From Pardosa pseudoannulata (lineage: Eukaryota; Arthropoda; Arachnida; Araneae; Lycosidae): a DNA stretch of 64,000 nucleotides. Shown here in pieces: positions 1 through 10,774 of this stretch; the stretch's first letter is position 1; every line of letters begins with the position of its first letter. The notes beneath the pieces are model-generated. The model was given only the letters and a program-made list of their open reading frames with translations. It searched no databases and was not told the DNA's origin. The DNA is taken from the NCBI GenBank assembly GCA_032207245.1, contig CM063507.1:97653174-97717173 (forward strand). The letters are read 5' to 3'. Made by a program: the position numbers and the translations under genes.

Positions 1-183
1 TGTTTTCAAGTTTGAATTATGAGAAAATGCTTTCTTACACACATCACAAGAAAAGGGTTTTTCACCAGTATGAGAACGAAGATGTACTTTCAAGTTAGAA
101 ATCTTAGAAAATGTTTTCTGACATACATAGCAAGAAAATGGTTTCTCGCCACTATGGGAATGAACCATCTGACGACCGTCCAT
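1..183 (-). CDS. C2H2 zinc-finger protein, partial (copy A)
   Basis: Reading the minus strand from an ATG at 183 to the window edge gives 61 open codons. They contain one complete finger (CYVC, then HLRSH), a TGEKPFSC linker and the first half of a second finger ([12 protein letters not shown]). Such proteins normally bind DNA in the nucleus. A stop codon lies directly upstream of the ATG in frame. Compared with copies B and C, this copy lacks the N-terminal MDKSDLN segment and the first two fingers, so it is either 5'-truncated or a pseudogene. Its real length is unknown because it leaves the window. The plus-strand ORF over the same bases is only its antisense shadow. Confidence 0.75.
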   Translation of the reverse strand, partial: MDGRQMVHSHSGEKPFSCYVCQKTFSKISNLKVHLRSHTGEKPFSCDVCKKAFSHNSNLKT

Positions 184-360
184 CACAAAGATGAAATTCT
201 ACACAATGTTGCAGATTTTGTAGACAATTTTATTATTTATTTTAAGAAATATAAAAATTTCTTCAATGAAGTACAAGTCCTTTGTACACAGAAATCAATT
301 CAGTATTCAGTTGAACCTTCCAGTACTAATTGTAGATTAACAGTCTAAAATTAATGTAAC
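184..360 (-). other. 5' untranslated part of final exon, copy A
   Basis: On the minus strand a pyrimidine tract ending TCTTTTACAG lies at 370-361, and similarity to the exon upstream of the copy B and C start codons begins at 360. This is the same predicted 3' splice site as at 8592 and 34369. The exon sequence then runs to the ATG at 183. It is about 80 bp shorter here than in copy B. Confidence 0.6.
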
Positions 361-889
361 CTGTAAAAGAAAAAAAAACATATACTGCTTAGTTCCCTCT
401 AAATGTAGGTAGAAAGAATAAGATTCATAACGCTAGATATTAACTGTTACTTTAAGGGTAAGTAACTGTTTTGAAGCAGAGATATTATGCTGTTTTATTA
501 ACATTTCAGGAGGGACAAAAGCTAGTCAGAGGTTTGAAAATGCTGACTTTACAGACTAAAACTAAAAAGTGATAGATTTTTAAAAAGTTTTAACCAACTT
601 TTCTACAGAAATCAACAATTGAAAGTTAATTTTCATACAACTGAAAACTTTTATTTATTTATTTTTTTTTACTGTTATTCTGAAATAATGCAAGTTGTAA
701 ATAGACTCTGTAATCACTTTCATTATAAATTCTAAAATGGGATGTACTCAAAACTGATATACAATCCAAAATGGGAAGGATATTTCAATTAGCTTTATTG
801 CTTTGTTACATACATAGACTAAGACAAAAACACATATAGTACTTGTATAGTAGACTGTGAAATTATATGAAAGTTGTTATGAGATATTA

Positions 890-1260
890 CATCATCATCA
901 ACAATGTTGCCACGTAAAACCTTAGTGGGCCTTGGTTTTCCCTAGAAGTCTTTCTATTAGTCCATATTTCATTCGGTATTCCTCTTGATCTTTCATACCA
1001 ATGAATCACATTGAAGATCTCAATGGGTTTTCTCTATGCATGGATTAAGAGGTGGCCATACCATCTCCATCCTGCAAATTTTATGGACTTGATATTGTAA
1101 TCACGTTTATAGAATTTGTATAATTCAAAGTTACATCTCTTTTGCCAAGTGTTTTTTCCATAACATCACCAAAAATACCTCTCAGGACTTTCCTCCCCAA
1201 AACTGCCAAGACTTTCATTTCTTCATTATCATGATTCAAGTCATGGCACAAGTTAAAACA
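890..1260 (-). repeat. LINE reverse-transcriptase C-terminal remnant (copy A)
   Basis: The minus strand gives broken reading frames resembling the C-terminal tail of arthropod endonuclease/reverse transcriptase polyproteins: a W-x-x-GHLL block, then a basic RKPI segment followed by an IFNV-like segment. Stops and frameshifts are frequent. A related remnant sits at the equivalent place in copy B (about 7740-8010), so the insertion predates the duplication. Confidence 0.55.
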
Positions 1261-3559
1261 GACTTAATTTTTCTTGCATAAAATAATTTTTGTTTCTCTC
1301 TTAATTAGTAGGGACAAAAAGGGTAGTTAAAAATTATATAGCAACATAGCAAACGTAGTAAACATTCAACAACTTCACAAGCTTTTCCAGACATTTTGCA
1401 CTTTATCATAATGCTGTCCTTATTTTAGTATAATTTTAGAAAAATAAAGTAGAATATTCAAATAAAACAAAATTAATTAAAATATTTTTTATAACAGAAT
1501 TATGGATTTAAACTCCAAATTACTATTATTTAACATTTTAAGAACTTTTTTTAAGCATGAAGTTTTTTAATGCACGAATAGAGGGCACCATCAACATCAC
1601 CAGAATGCATAACCGATACCTCCCTGCAAAAAATTAAATTTTGCACACTCGCAGCAATTTTGAAACAATTAGGTCCATAAGAAATGCAAGGTATATGTTT
1701 CTTCTGCTATCAAAGTTGTGAGTAACAACATGTAGCCTATTTAATAAAAAGCTCAAACAATTTACAAGGTATACAATTTGCAAATAGTAAGTTAAAGAAC
1801 ACAGTGTATAATCAAAAACTTGAGGTACTGGAAAATAACACAAGAAAGAAAGAATATATGGTTTTTTATACATTTTTTATAGGACATAAGACAAGGATAA
1901 CACAATTCATGAAAAATAATTACGTTCGCAAAATACCTAAATGATGTGATTCCTAAAATATTGGCAGAAATTGTGAAATTAAAGGTAAAGCTGAGAAAAT
2001 GCTTAAAATCACAAACAACTAAATTAAGATAAATATTAAACTTAAATTCTAGGCACTGCATAAAACTATTATTTTGACCTACACCTTTCATTTGTACTTG
2101 GTTTTTAATTTATTTAAATGTTACCTCATAAATTATGATTTTTATAAATAAATAGTTTTATATCTGTCATCAATGAACACATGTGAAGAGTTTTTGCAGA
2201 AGGTATGAAAACTTTATTATTACATATATTTAATACATGTTTTGTCATATATAAGTGCATACCTTATAATTAAGACAATAAATAGAAAAATGAAAACTTA
2301 ATCATTAGTCTTCATAAAATTAATCTGAACTTAAATAATTTTAAACTTTAAAGTTTTTCTAGCCACCCTGTTACATTTATGAAATTTTCTTTTTAGTTAT
2401 ATATAGGGATTACACACTTTTAATTTAATATAGGGAACTTGCTTTCTTTTATAATTTTATGTAAATCTTAGTACTGCGACTATACCATTTAATTTCATCC
2501 ACATAATGAAAAGTGAATTAATAAGTTTGATAAAATAAATTCTAACATAACTTACATATAATGTAGATTCATTGTGACTATATAAATAAACAATTAAACT
2601 TGCAAACTAGATACATATTGTTTATAATATTTTGAAAATCATTGAAATGAATTTTTAGACACATGTAATTTATTTCAAAAGCACTGTTATAAATTATCTG
2701 GTAAAGAGGAAAAACTAATTGAAGAATCTTTTACCTCTACCATTTTATCATGTTATAAAATTTTATTAAATGCTTCTGGTAGTGCACAGAAGTATATATA
2801 TAGTTCTCGTGGAAAATATATTTGACTTAAGAAATGACTTGAATAAGTTATTAAATTGCATTTTATTTTAAATCATATTTTTTTGGTGGTGAAAAAGCTA
2901 TATCATTACTTAATGATTGCTGTAAAAACAATGAAAGCAGTATTTATTAGAGTACATTTTCGGTTATAAAACGTCAAAGTAGAATTTGTATATTTCTTTA
3001 ATTATATATTACTGCATTACTTATGCTTATTTTGTCAACTTTGAAATGAGCAAAAATTTAATTATAAAGTAACTATAATATGTTTGTCACTTTTTTCACA
3101 AAAATGTGTTTCTTAACAAATTGCCACAGGAATTCATAAATGTCTGATTTGAAGTATGAAATCACACTCCTAAAAATGCAAGAAGTGCATACTGCTTAAA
3201 GATTCAGAACATATTGCCTAATTATTCACTTTTTTTTTTGTTTTAGTATGCAATCACTCTTTAATACATTCCAACACCAACGAGTACTCTCCATCTTACT
3301 GATGAATGCATATTAAATATTATGCGAATACAAAATATTCCTGCCATTAGAAATACCAATCTGGATTATTTATGATCCTGAAATTAAAGATCTGGAAAAA
3401 GTTTAGATTTCCCTTATCTGGGATTAAGAAGTACATAATTGCTACTAATTAATACAATGTTCATACAGTTTCCGAATATTGAAAATTTGGGTCTTTTCAA
3501 AGGATCTCTGAGAAAAAGAAAATTGTGATTTGCAACGGCTTATTCAGACTTATAAATTT

Positions 3560-3735
3560 ATTTGCCCAGACTGGTGTGGGAACAGCACTATGCTTTACTG
3601 TGTACGAGAAAAGGATCTACTGTTTAAAGCCAATTCTGGATGACTATGAACATACAAGGCAGCAATAGAATCAAACCCACTAGCTCAGATCTTTAAGAGA
3701 ATAACCCTACCAACTTTGCTATACAGGTAGATAAA
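3560..3735 (-). repeat. tRNA-derived SINE relic (copy A)
   Basis: The minus strand carries a degenerate A box (TAGCAAAGTTGGTAGGG) and B box (GGGTTTGATTCTA), followed by body sequence containing GGCTTTAAACAGTAGATC. The same relic occurs at the matching position in copies B (6424-6600) and C (31100-31275). It is the same family as the less decayed SINE at 14745-14932. Confidence 0.6.
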
Positions 3736-3869
3736 AAAGTTTGTCCAAAAATATAAAACATTAATTTATTCCTACATAAAACGTTAAAGAAGTAATTCTT
3801 TGATGAAAATTATCTACAACTTTAGTTTATAACAATCCATATAAATCCTAAGAATCATCATAAACTTAC

Positions 3870-4005
3870 CAAATTATTTCCGTGTCTTAAGGCTACAGTA
3901 TTGAACCAATGAATCTGAATCACTCCTTTGGATAATTCAATAGTCCTTTTCCTTCACTAAAATGGCAAATGTCTACAAACAATTCTTTAAAAATTCCTGA
4001 TATTC
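3870..4005 (-). other. Predicted 136-bp internal exon, copy A
   Basis: On the minus strand a T-rich tract ending CTTAG precedes 4005, and GGTAAGT follows at 3870/3869. The equivalent segments in copies B (6130-6265) and C (30929-31064) are also exactly 136 bp with the same splice signals. No long frame is conserved, so it is probably 5' untranslated. Preserved length and splice sites in three diverged copies support a real exon. Confidence 0.6.
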
Positions 4006-4445
4006 CTAAGAAAAAAAAAAATGTTATAAGTGTAAGTATGTGTAGCACAGTACTAGCTTGTGATTATTTTAAGATTTTAGTCTTCTACAAAACAGGAAAT
4101 TTGCATGAATAAACCTTTTAATGTTATTAAATGTTAAATCAACCATAAGTAAAAGTCTTCATTTACTACCATCAAAGATTTTGATGAAATGGTACTATGG
4201 CTAAACAGAAACAATCATGACTATTGCAAGGTTTTATATTAATTATCAATTTTACAAAAAAAAAAAAAAAAAAAAAGTGTTTTACTGCATTTAAAAGTGA
4301 AGAACAGGAAAAGATATTAAATAATTTTGAAGACGCGGTCTAAAATCATATACTCAAATATAGACAGACAAGAAAAACATTTGTCTTTTAAAATTATTTT
4401 AATAATCAAACCGCCAGCAAGAACGTGGGGCCAACACTCACACAA

Positions 4446-4875
4446 ACTAGAGCTTATACTGCGTTTTCACAGATCATAGACTAACGCACTATGTTATTTA
4501 GTCTATGACATAGACTAGACCTTATAAATCACGGGTGATCACGTATTACTTAGTTATAGTGACGGATGCATACTATAAAAATTGAGCATTATTGTTGGCG
4601 ATATCTGTATAAAACGTAAAGTACCCTTCGAAACCAGGTTATTACGATCCACAATGCGCATGCGTCGAAGTTTGGACTAGCGTCTTGGTAACATAACATC
4701 ATAAGTGCACCGGCCCCAAATTGCGCCAAATATTCTACACATTTGGCGAACTACCATCCGGTGATCACAACCATACACGAACCAGTCTATGATCACATTA
4801 TCATAAGTGCACTGGTCTGAAACAGGCTGGTGCAGTTAAATGCACCCGTGTGAAAACAGCTATGGTAAACACTAG
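4446..4875 (+). mobile_element. Possible MITE in the spacer between copies A and B
   Basis: The ends form an imperfect inverted repeat. The left end reads CTGCGTTTTCACA and the right end, reverse-complemented, reads AGCTGTTTTCACACG. Inside there are repeated ATCATAAGTGCAC-type motifs and no ORF. A target duplication is not clear. The position between the two divergent zinc-finger copies is notable. The class is unknown. Confidence 0.35.
4655..4664 (+). promoter_or_regulatory. NRF1-like palindromic motif
   Basis: TGCGCATGCG is a near-perfect match to the animal NRF1 (alpha-Pal) core. It lies in the spacer between divergent copies A and B. The same ten bases, again preceded by CACAA, occur at 29821-29830 just upstream of copy C. 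Function is inferred from sequence only. Confidence 0.4.
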
Positions 4876-5689
4876 CTTTTTTCACAACATCAAAAATGCC
4901 CCAGTCTGAAAGAAGGTAGGTACATTTATGATCATGCCACCTGCTATAATTTCGTTTTAAAACGACATTTTTTGTAATGTTTTATTACTTTAATGTTTCT
5001 TGTCTTAAAATCGGTAATATCGATCACCTCAACATAAATATATCTGTCTGGAAAAGCCATATAAAAATATCTAAAGTAAAATTACAAAATTACTAAAATA
5101 AAATTAAAAATCACACATAAGTGAATCTGTGGCAAACATTTTTGTTTCAAAATTAAATTTTTCTTATTTTAATTTGTCATAAAATCGGTAATTTCTAAAA
5201 GAATTTTTTTTTTACTGGAAATTTATTTTATAATTATAAATACAGAAAACTATGCAAATTATGTAACTTATTCCAAGAAAAATATTTTAACGAAACTGTT
5301 TTATTATCAAGCAGCATTTTATATAAAAAGGACATGTTTGTTGTAGCATAAATATTTTAACATAGTATTTATTGCAACAATTTTTTTCGTAGTCTACATA
5401 CAGCGAGTAGCGAAGGGGAGGGGGATGTCATAAGCCCGAAGCATTTTTTTCAGAAATTTTTGGGCCTGAAGGACCTTTTTTGATCATTAACAGAAAAAAC
5501 ACCTTTCATCTTAACAAGACAAAGCTACTATAAAGATGCTACTAGTACAAACATGTTTATACAGTAAATTTTCTTATCTCCCGCTCTTGCCAAATCTCCC
5601 AACTTTAAAGCTCCCAGAACAACTACGCAGGCGCTGTACAGCCGGTGTATTAATGATATTGTGTGACACAGACGCTAGAGGAGTTTGGC
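4876..5689. other. AT-rich spacer between copies A and B
   Basis: No gene is supported. Near 5400-5480 there is a G-rich patch followed by T-rich sequence. The motif ACGCAGGCGC near 5627 is a weaker NRF1-like site. Short ORFs at 5536-5845 show no known motif. Confidence 0.4.
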
Positions 5690-6129
5690 AGGTTTTTTGT
5701 ACACAGAGGCTTTTCTGAGTGTCGCACATTGTTGCTGGTGTTGTTGCTATTAGAAAATTTTATAAACATAAATACCTCTATTTCTGTATTTGTTTTTGAT
5801 CACCGACAAAATTATTTCTGTATTTTTCCTATTTTCAACTTTTAAATGGAGTAAGGCATTTTTTTAAATAATTTTTTTTGTTCTGAAAGTGATATTAATA
5901 TAAATACTTGCAATACCCATGATTGTTTCTAAAAAGACATTGTACCATTTTATCAAAATTTTTTATGGCATATTATGTAGATTTGTTTTTATGGTTGATT
6001 TGACATTTTATAACTTTAAATACTTTTAATTCATGAAAATTTCCCTCCTTGTAGAGAACTGAAATCTTAAATATTCATATGCTAGTACTCTGCTACACAT
6101 ACTTATACTTATAACATTTTTTTTCTTAG

Positions 6130-6265
6130 GAATATCAAGAGTTTTTAAAGAATTGTTTGTAGATATTTGAGATTTTAGTGAAGGGAAATGACTATTGAGT
6201 TATCCAAAGGAGTGATTCAGATTCATTAGTTTAATAGTCTGGACTTATGTTACAAGAATAATTGG
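6130..6265 (+). other. Predicted 136-bp internal exon, copy B
   Basis: TTTTTTTCTTAG precedes 6130 and GTAAG follows at 6266. Length and both splice signals match copies A and C. It is probably a 5' untranslated exon of the zinc-finger gene whose coding exon starts at 8593. Confidence 0.6.
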
Positions 6266-6423
6266 GTAAGTCCATAATGTTTCTTTAGATTTGTATGATT
6301 TGTTATAAACAAAAGTTGTAGACAATTTTCATCAAGGCATTACTTCTTTAATGTCCTATGCAGGTTTGAAATTAACTTTTTATATATTTGGGAAAACTTT
6401 CTTTTGAGAATTTTCCTTTTTTA

Positions 6424-6600
6424 TCTGCCTGTATAGCAAAGTTGGTTGGGTGCTTCCCATTAAAACCTGAGTTATTGGGTTTGAATCCCACTGCTTCCAT
6501 GTATGTTCATAGTAATCAAGAACTGGCTTTAAACACTAGATCTTGGTTAAGTAAATATTTGACTAAGCTAACAATAAAGCATAGTGCTTCTCCATTACAC
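6424..6600 (+). repeat. tRNA-derived SINE relic (copy B)
   Basis: An A-box-like TAGCAAAGTTGGTTGGG at 6434-6450 and a good B box, GGGTTTGAATCCC, near 6478-6490 are spaced as in tRNA genes. They are followed by CATGTATGTTCATAG and GGCTTTAAACACTAG, which align with the body of the SINE at 14745-14932. The ORF at 6388-6603 runs through it and is not a gene. Confidence 0.65.
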
Positions 6601-7739
6601 TAACAAGTCAGGGCAAATAAATTCATAAATCTGAATAAGCTTTTGTAAATCACAACTTTCTTTCTTTGAGAGATCCTTTAAAGACTCTTTGAAAAGATCT
6701 AAATTTTCAGTATGCGAAACCTGAAGAACATTTTATTAGTAGCTATTATATACTTTTCAATTCCATGTAAGTGAAATCCAAACATTTTCCATATCTTTAA
6801 TTTCAGGATCATAAAGGATCAAATGAGTATTTTTAATTTCATAAATATTTTGCATTTGCATTATATTCAATGCACATACAAGTGAATTATTAGGCAACAT
6901 ATTCCCCTCTTAAATATTGACAAGCCCAACAGCATGATTTCAAACCTCAAATAAGACAGTTTATGAATTATTGTGGCAATTAACAAACACATTTTTGTAT
7001 AAAATATTCAAAAGCTGATAAAGATATTGTAATTAATTTATAATTAAAGTTCTGTATGTTTCAAGGTTTTGAAAATAAATATAACTAATGTTGTAGTATA
7101 AAATGAAAGAAATATACAAATTCTACTTTCATGTTTATAATCCAAAACATACTCAAATAAATACTGCTTTCATTCTCTATGGCAGCATTCATTAAGTAAT
7201 CATCTATCTTTTTTACCATCAAAAAATTTCATCTAATATGAAATGTAATATAAGAACTTATTCTAGTCATTTCTTAAGTAATATATATTCTTTCACAAGA
7301 AGAAACTAAAGATATGCTTTATATTCTATAGATATACTATCAGAATCATTTAATTCAATTTTATAACATATTAAAGCTGTAGAAGAAAAAGATTCTTCAA
7401 TTAGTTTTCGCGTTTGTCCAGATAATTTATAGCAATATTTCTGAAATAAATTACATGTTTCTAAAACTTCATTTCAATGATTTTGAATATATTATAAATA
7501 ATACATACCTGGTTTGTAAGTAGAATCGTTTACTTATATAGTTACAATGATCCTACATTATAAGTGATATTAGATTTTATCACATTTATCAATTCACTTT
7601 TCATTTTATAAATAAAATTAAATGGTATTCTAGGCTAAGATTTACATGAAATTATAAAATAAAGCATAACAATTTCTCCCTATCTTAAATTAAGACTAGT
7701 TCCAACTAATTAAGAGAAGGACAAAGATTATTTTATGCA

Positions 7740-8010
7740 TGCACTGTCATGGAAAACACCTGTCTAAAGAGATGTAACTTTGAATCATACAAAATTTGTA
7801 AATGTGAGAACAATATCACATCCATAAAATATGCTAGTATGAGATGGGATGGCCACCTCTTAAGAATGAATGCAGAGAGAAAACCCATTAAGGTGTTCAA
7901 TGCAACTCATTTGTGTGAAAGATAAAGAAGAAAATCCATCAAGAGGTGGAAGGACTGTGGGAGAGACTTCTGGGGGATGCCAAGGCCCACATAGCTCTCA
8001 CGTACCAACA
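7740..8010 (+). repeat. LINE reverse-transcriptase C-terminal remnant (copy B)
   Basis: Broken plus-strand frames give a W-D-GHLLRMNAERKPIK-like block, then K-R-W-K-D, the usual tail of arthropod LINE polyproteins ending in a small ARWxD region. It is co-located with the copy A remnant at 890-1260, so both descend from one insertion. Confidence 0.55.
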
Positions 8011-8848
8011 TTGATAATGATAATACACTACCTTTTTACAAGTTTTATATAATTTAACAGGATATTATAATTACTATATGTGTTTTTATCTTAGTCTATG
8101 CATGCAATAAAGGAGGAAAGCTAATTGAAATGTTCTCCACATTTTGAATCATATTTCAGTCTTCACTAGATTCCATTTTAGAACTTATAGTCAAATTGAT
8201 TTGAAAGTCTACTTAAAATTTGCATTATTACTGAATAACTGAAAAAAAAAACACGTTGGAGTTGTAGAAAAATCAACTTTTACTGTTGATTTCTATTCAA
8301 AAGTTAGTTAATACTTTCTAAAAATCTTATTACTTTTTAATTTTAGTCTGTAAAATCAGCATTTCTAAACCTCTGACTGGCTTTTGTCATTGTTAAAATA
8401 CTAATAAAAGTTGGTCACTACTTTTAAAAATCTGTCAAAACTTTATCAGTTTTAGTCCATAATATCAGCATATTCAAACCGCTCACTAACTTTTGTCATT
8501 GATAATGTAATAAAAAATAAGCATTGTATCACCTCTTCAAAGCAACTACTTAGCAAAATTTAAACTAATGTATATCTTTCTCTATTTTACAGGTTACATT
8601 CATTTTAGATGTTTATCTACAATTAGTGGAAGGGTCAACTTAATACTGAATTGATTACTGTGGTCAAAGGACTTGTACTTCAAAGAAGAAGTTTTTATAC
8701 TTGTAAAAAATTATTGAAATGGATAATTTTTAATATATGTTTTAAAAATAAAAAATATATATGGTTCCTATATGTATAAGACCCTCTCATAATAAAATGG
8801 TCAACAAAATAGAAACACTTATTATGTAAAATCTTATTTGTTGTTGAT

Positions 8849-9994
8849 ATGGATAAAAGTGACTTAAACCATTCTATTTTATTAGAGCCAACGGAAAGTC
8901 CTTTTACATGTAATATTTGTAAAAAATCATTTTCTCAAAAATGCGACTTAGATAAACATTTATGTTCCTATACTGCAAAAAAATCATTTGTTTGTAATGT
9001 ATGTAAGAAAGCATTTTCTCAGAGTTCTAAATTAAAAACACATTTTCGTACCCATTCTGGTGAAAAACCATTTTCTTGTGCTGTGTGTAGTAAAGCATTT
9101 CGTCAAAATTCGAACTTGAAAGCACATCTTTGTACCCATACTAGTGAGAAACAGTTTTCTTGCGAAGTATGTGAGAAAGCATTTTCTAGGATTTCTCAAT
9201 TAAAAAAACATCTTCGTTATCATACTGGTGAGAAACCATTTTCTTGCTATGTATGTAAGAAATCATTTTCTTACAGATCTACATTAAATGTACATTTTCG
9301 TTCCCATACTGGTGAGAAACCATTTTCTTGTGATATATGTAATAAAACCTTTTCTCAGAATTCACACTTGAAAGCACATCTTTGTACCCATACTGGTGAG
9401 AAACCATTTTCTTGTGATATATGTAAGAAAGCATTTTCTCTGAGTGCTAAATTAAAAATACATTTTCGTTCCCATACTGGTGAGAAGCCATTTTCTTGTG
9501 ATATATGTAATAAAGCCTTTTCTCACAATTCGCACTTCAAAGCACATCTTCTTTCCCATACTGATGAGAAACAGTTTTCTTGTTATGTATGTAAAGAAGT
9601 ATTTTCTGATAGTTCCAGCCTGAAAGTACACCTTCGTTCCCATACTGATGACAAACCATTTTCTTGCGATATATGTAAGAAATCATTTTCTTTGAATTCC
9701 AGCTTGAAAATACATCTTCGTTCCCATACTGGTGAAAAACCGTTTTCATGTAATATGTGTCAGAAAACATTTTCTCAGAGTTCCAACTTGAAAAAACATA
9801 TTCTTTACCATACTGGTGAAAAACCATTTTCTTGCTATGTATGTAATAAAGCATTTTATTTCAATTCGGATTTGAAAGAACACCTAATTTCCCATACTGG
9901 TGTGAAACCATTTTCTTGTGATATATGTAATAAAGGCTTTTTTCGGAATTCACACTTGAAAGCACATCTTCTTTCCCATACGGATGAGAAATAA
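8849..9994 (+). CDS. C2H2 zinc-finger protein, 13 fingers (copy B)
   Basis: A 381-residue ORF made almost wholly of 28-residue C2H2 units, expected to act as a nuclear DNA-binding factor. A short leader (MDKSDLNHSILLEPTES) carries no KRAB, BTB or ZAD domain. Finger 1 is degenerate, ending HLCSY so that the last ligand is Tyr. Fingers 2-13 keep CxxC and HxxxH. Linkers are mostly HTGEKPF, with variants such as HTDEKQF and HTDDKPF. The helix positions -1,2,3,6 of fingers 2-13 read QSKT, QSNA, RSQK, YSTV, QSHA, LAKI, HSHA, DSSV, LSSI, QSNK, FSDE, RSHA, so scaffolds are uniform but contact residues differ. The start is conserved in copy C. The ORF ends early at a frameshift: a further finger follows in another frame. 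It could be an expressed gene or a recently damaged one. Confidence 0.85.
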   Translation: MDKSDLNHSILLEPTESPFTCNICKKSFSQKCDLDKHLCSYTAKKSFVCNVCKKAFSQSSKLKTHFRTHSGEKPFSCAVCSKAFRQNSNLKAHLCTHTSEKQFSCEVCEKAFSRISQLKKHLRYHTGEKPFSCYVCKKSFSYRSTLNVHFRSHTGEKPFSCDICNKTFSQNSHLKAHLCTHTGEKPFSCDICKKAFSLSAKLKIHFRSHTGEKPFSCDICNKAFSHNSHFKAHLLSHTDEKQFSCYVCKEVFSDSSSLKVHLRSHTDDKPFSCDICKKSFSLNSSLKIHLRSHTGEKPFSCNMCQKTFSQSSNLKKHILYHTGEKPFSCYVCNKAFYFNSDLKEHLISHTGVKPFSCDICNKGFFRNSHLKAHLLSHTDEK

Positions 9995-10095
9995 TTTTTG
10001 TGATATATCTAAGAAAGCATTTTCTGATAGTTCTACATTTAAAAATCATCATCGTTCCCATACAGGTGAGAAACACTTTTCTTCTGTATTAAAAA
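9995..10095 (+). pseudogene. Out-of-frame 14th zinc finger, copy B
   Basis: After the stop at 9994 a shifted frame reads CDISKKAFSDSSTFKNHHRSH, a finger lacking the second Cys, then HTGEKHF. Copy C carries the matching unit at about 35900-36000, still open across the equivalent of the stop. A small deletion near 9986-9992 therefore shortened copy B. Confidence 0.7.
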
Positions 10096-10205
10096 AAAAA
10101 ATCAGTTTATGTAACAAGCATGTGCTAAAAAATGCACAAGTTCTTCATCTTTGTATTCACAGTTTAAAATCTTTTCTTAGAATGTATTTAAAAAATCATT
10201 CTTAA

Positions 10206-10774
10206 CCCCTTCCGGTAAAATGACGAGTCTAGCTCGTCATTAGTTTTTCATTCCATACCGCACAATGACAAGCTACTCTCGTCATGCGATTAAAGTTACT
10301 GTTAAATATGATAATTAATTTAGTTTAAAATTTCTAGTGTACTGAATTTGGCAACACTTTTATCACTTGTGAAAATCACAAGTCACTATTGCATATTGTT
10401 TACTTAGAATTTCTTGGTACAAGTCATTGCCAAATTAATGAGTCAGAATAAAAGAAAACCTACTAAGAAATGCCGTGTATGTTACAAGAATCCAATTAAA
10501 AGTGAGACTACTTGGTGGTGTAAACAATTAAGAATTCCTTTGCACTTTGTTTTGAAAAGTACCACTAGCTTGAAGACTATTATCTGTATACCTTATTAAT
10601 GTTTTGCTTTGATATTTTCTTAATTTTACTGTTTCTGATATAATTTAACACTATGTAAAAAGTGGATTTTAATTAAGAATATGTTAGAATTGTAAAATGA
10701 AACAAGTTTTTTAAATAAACATTAAATGGTTATTTCATGCACAGTTTTTCATTATTAAATCATACCGGAAGGGG
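10206..10774 (+). mobile_element. Non-autonomous piggyBac-type element
   Basis: The ends are perfect 12-bp inverted repeats (CCCCTTCCGGTA), directly flanked by TTAA at 10202-10205 and 10775-10778, the piggyBac target. At 569 bp it is far shorter than an autonomous copy and keeps only the 3' tail of a transposase. Copy C has the uninterrupted site near 36095-36110 (TTTTTGATAAAG), showing a post-duplication insertion. The imperfect palindrome GACGAGTCTAGCTCGTC lies just inside the left end. Confidence 0.9.
10414..10590 (+). pseudogene. piggyBac transposase C-terminal Cys-rich remnant
   Basis: The frame from 10414 gives KKCRVCYKNPIKSETTWWC, matching the zinc-binding cysteine-rich tail of piggyBac transposases. 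A shift of frame then gives FALCFEKYH and a stop, which is the usual protein end. The catalytic DDD domain is absent, so the element cannot mobilise itself. Confidence 0.75.

Larger units (their letters stand above)
361..3869 (-). other. Predicted intron of copy A, AT-rich
   Basis: This stretch separates the predicted 136-bp exon from the final exon. Apart from the SINE and LINE remnants listed separately it holds no supported gene. Short ORFs near 1634-2091 have no recognisable motif and lie in very AT-rich DNA. Confidence 0.55.
1..4420 (-). repeat. Zinc-finger locus duplication, copy A (inverted)
   Basis: The reverse complement of this segment matches copy B (about 5690-10930) and copy C (about 29780-36215) block by block and in the same order: 5' exon region, 136-bp exon, SINE, AT-rich intron, LINE remnant, final exon with zinc fingers. 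Similarity is obvious by eye in many blocks, for example around 3900-4010 and 280-370. The outer edge is off the window. The inner edge is uncertain, since similarity fades near 4300-4420. Confidence 0.85.
6266..8592 (+). other. Predicted intron of copy B, AT-rich
   Basis: The sequence between the two predicted exons contains the SINE and LINE relics listed separately. It has no other supported gene. Confidence 0.55.

Noticed and set aside
19..348. Plus-strand ORF of 109 codons at the left edge
   Set aside because: It is antisense to the zinc-finger frame of copy A. The reverse strand carries clear C2H2 motifs.
1634..2091. Two minus-strand ORFs
   Set aside because: AT-rich, overlapping, no motif, and located in the predicted copy A intron.
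9452..9854. Minus-strand ORFs under copy B (and similar ones at 34943-35356)
   Set aside because: They are antisense shadows produced by the 84-bp periodicity of the finger repeats, with no independent motif.
8900..9980. CRISPR-like regular repeats
   Set aside because: The 84-bp spacing and coding content are explained fully by C2H2 finger units.
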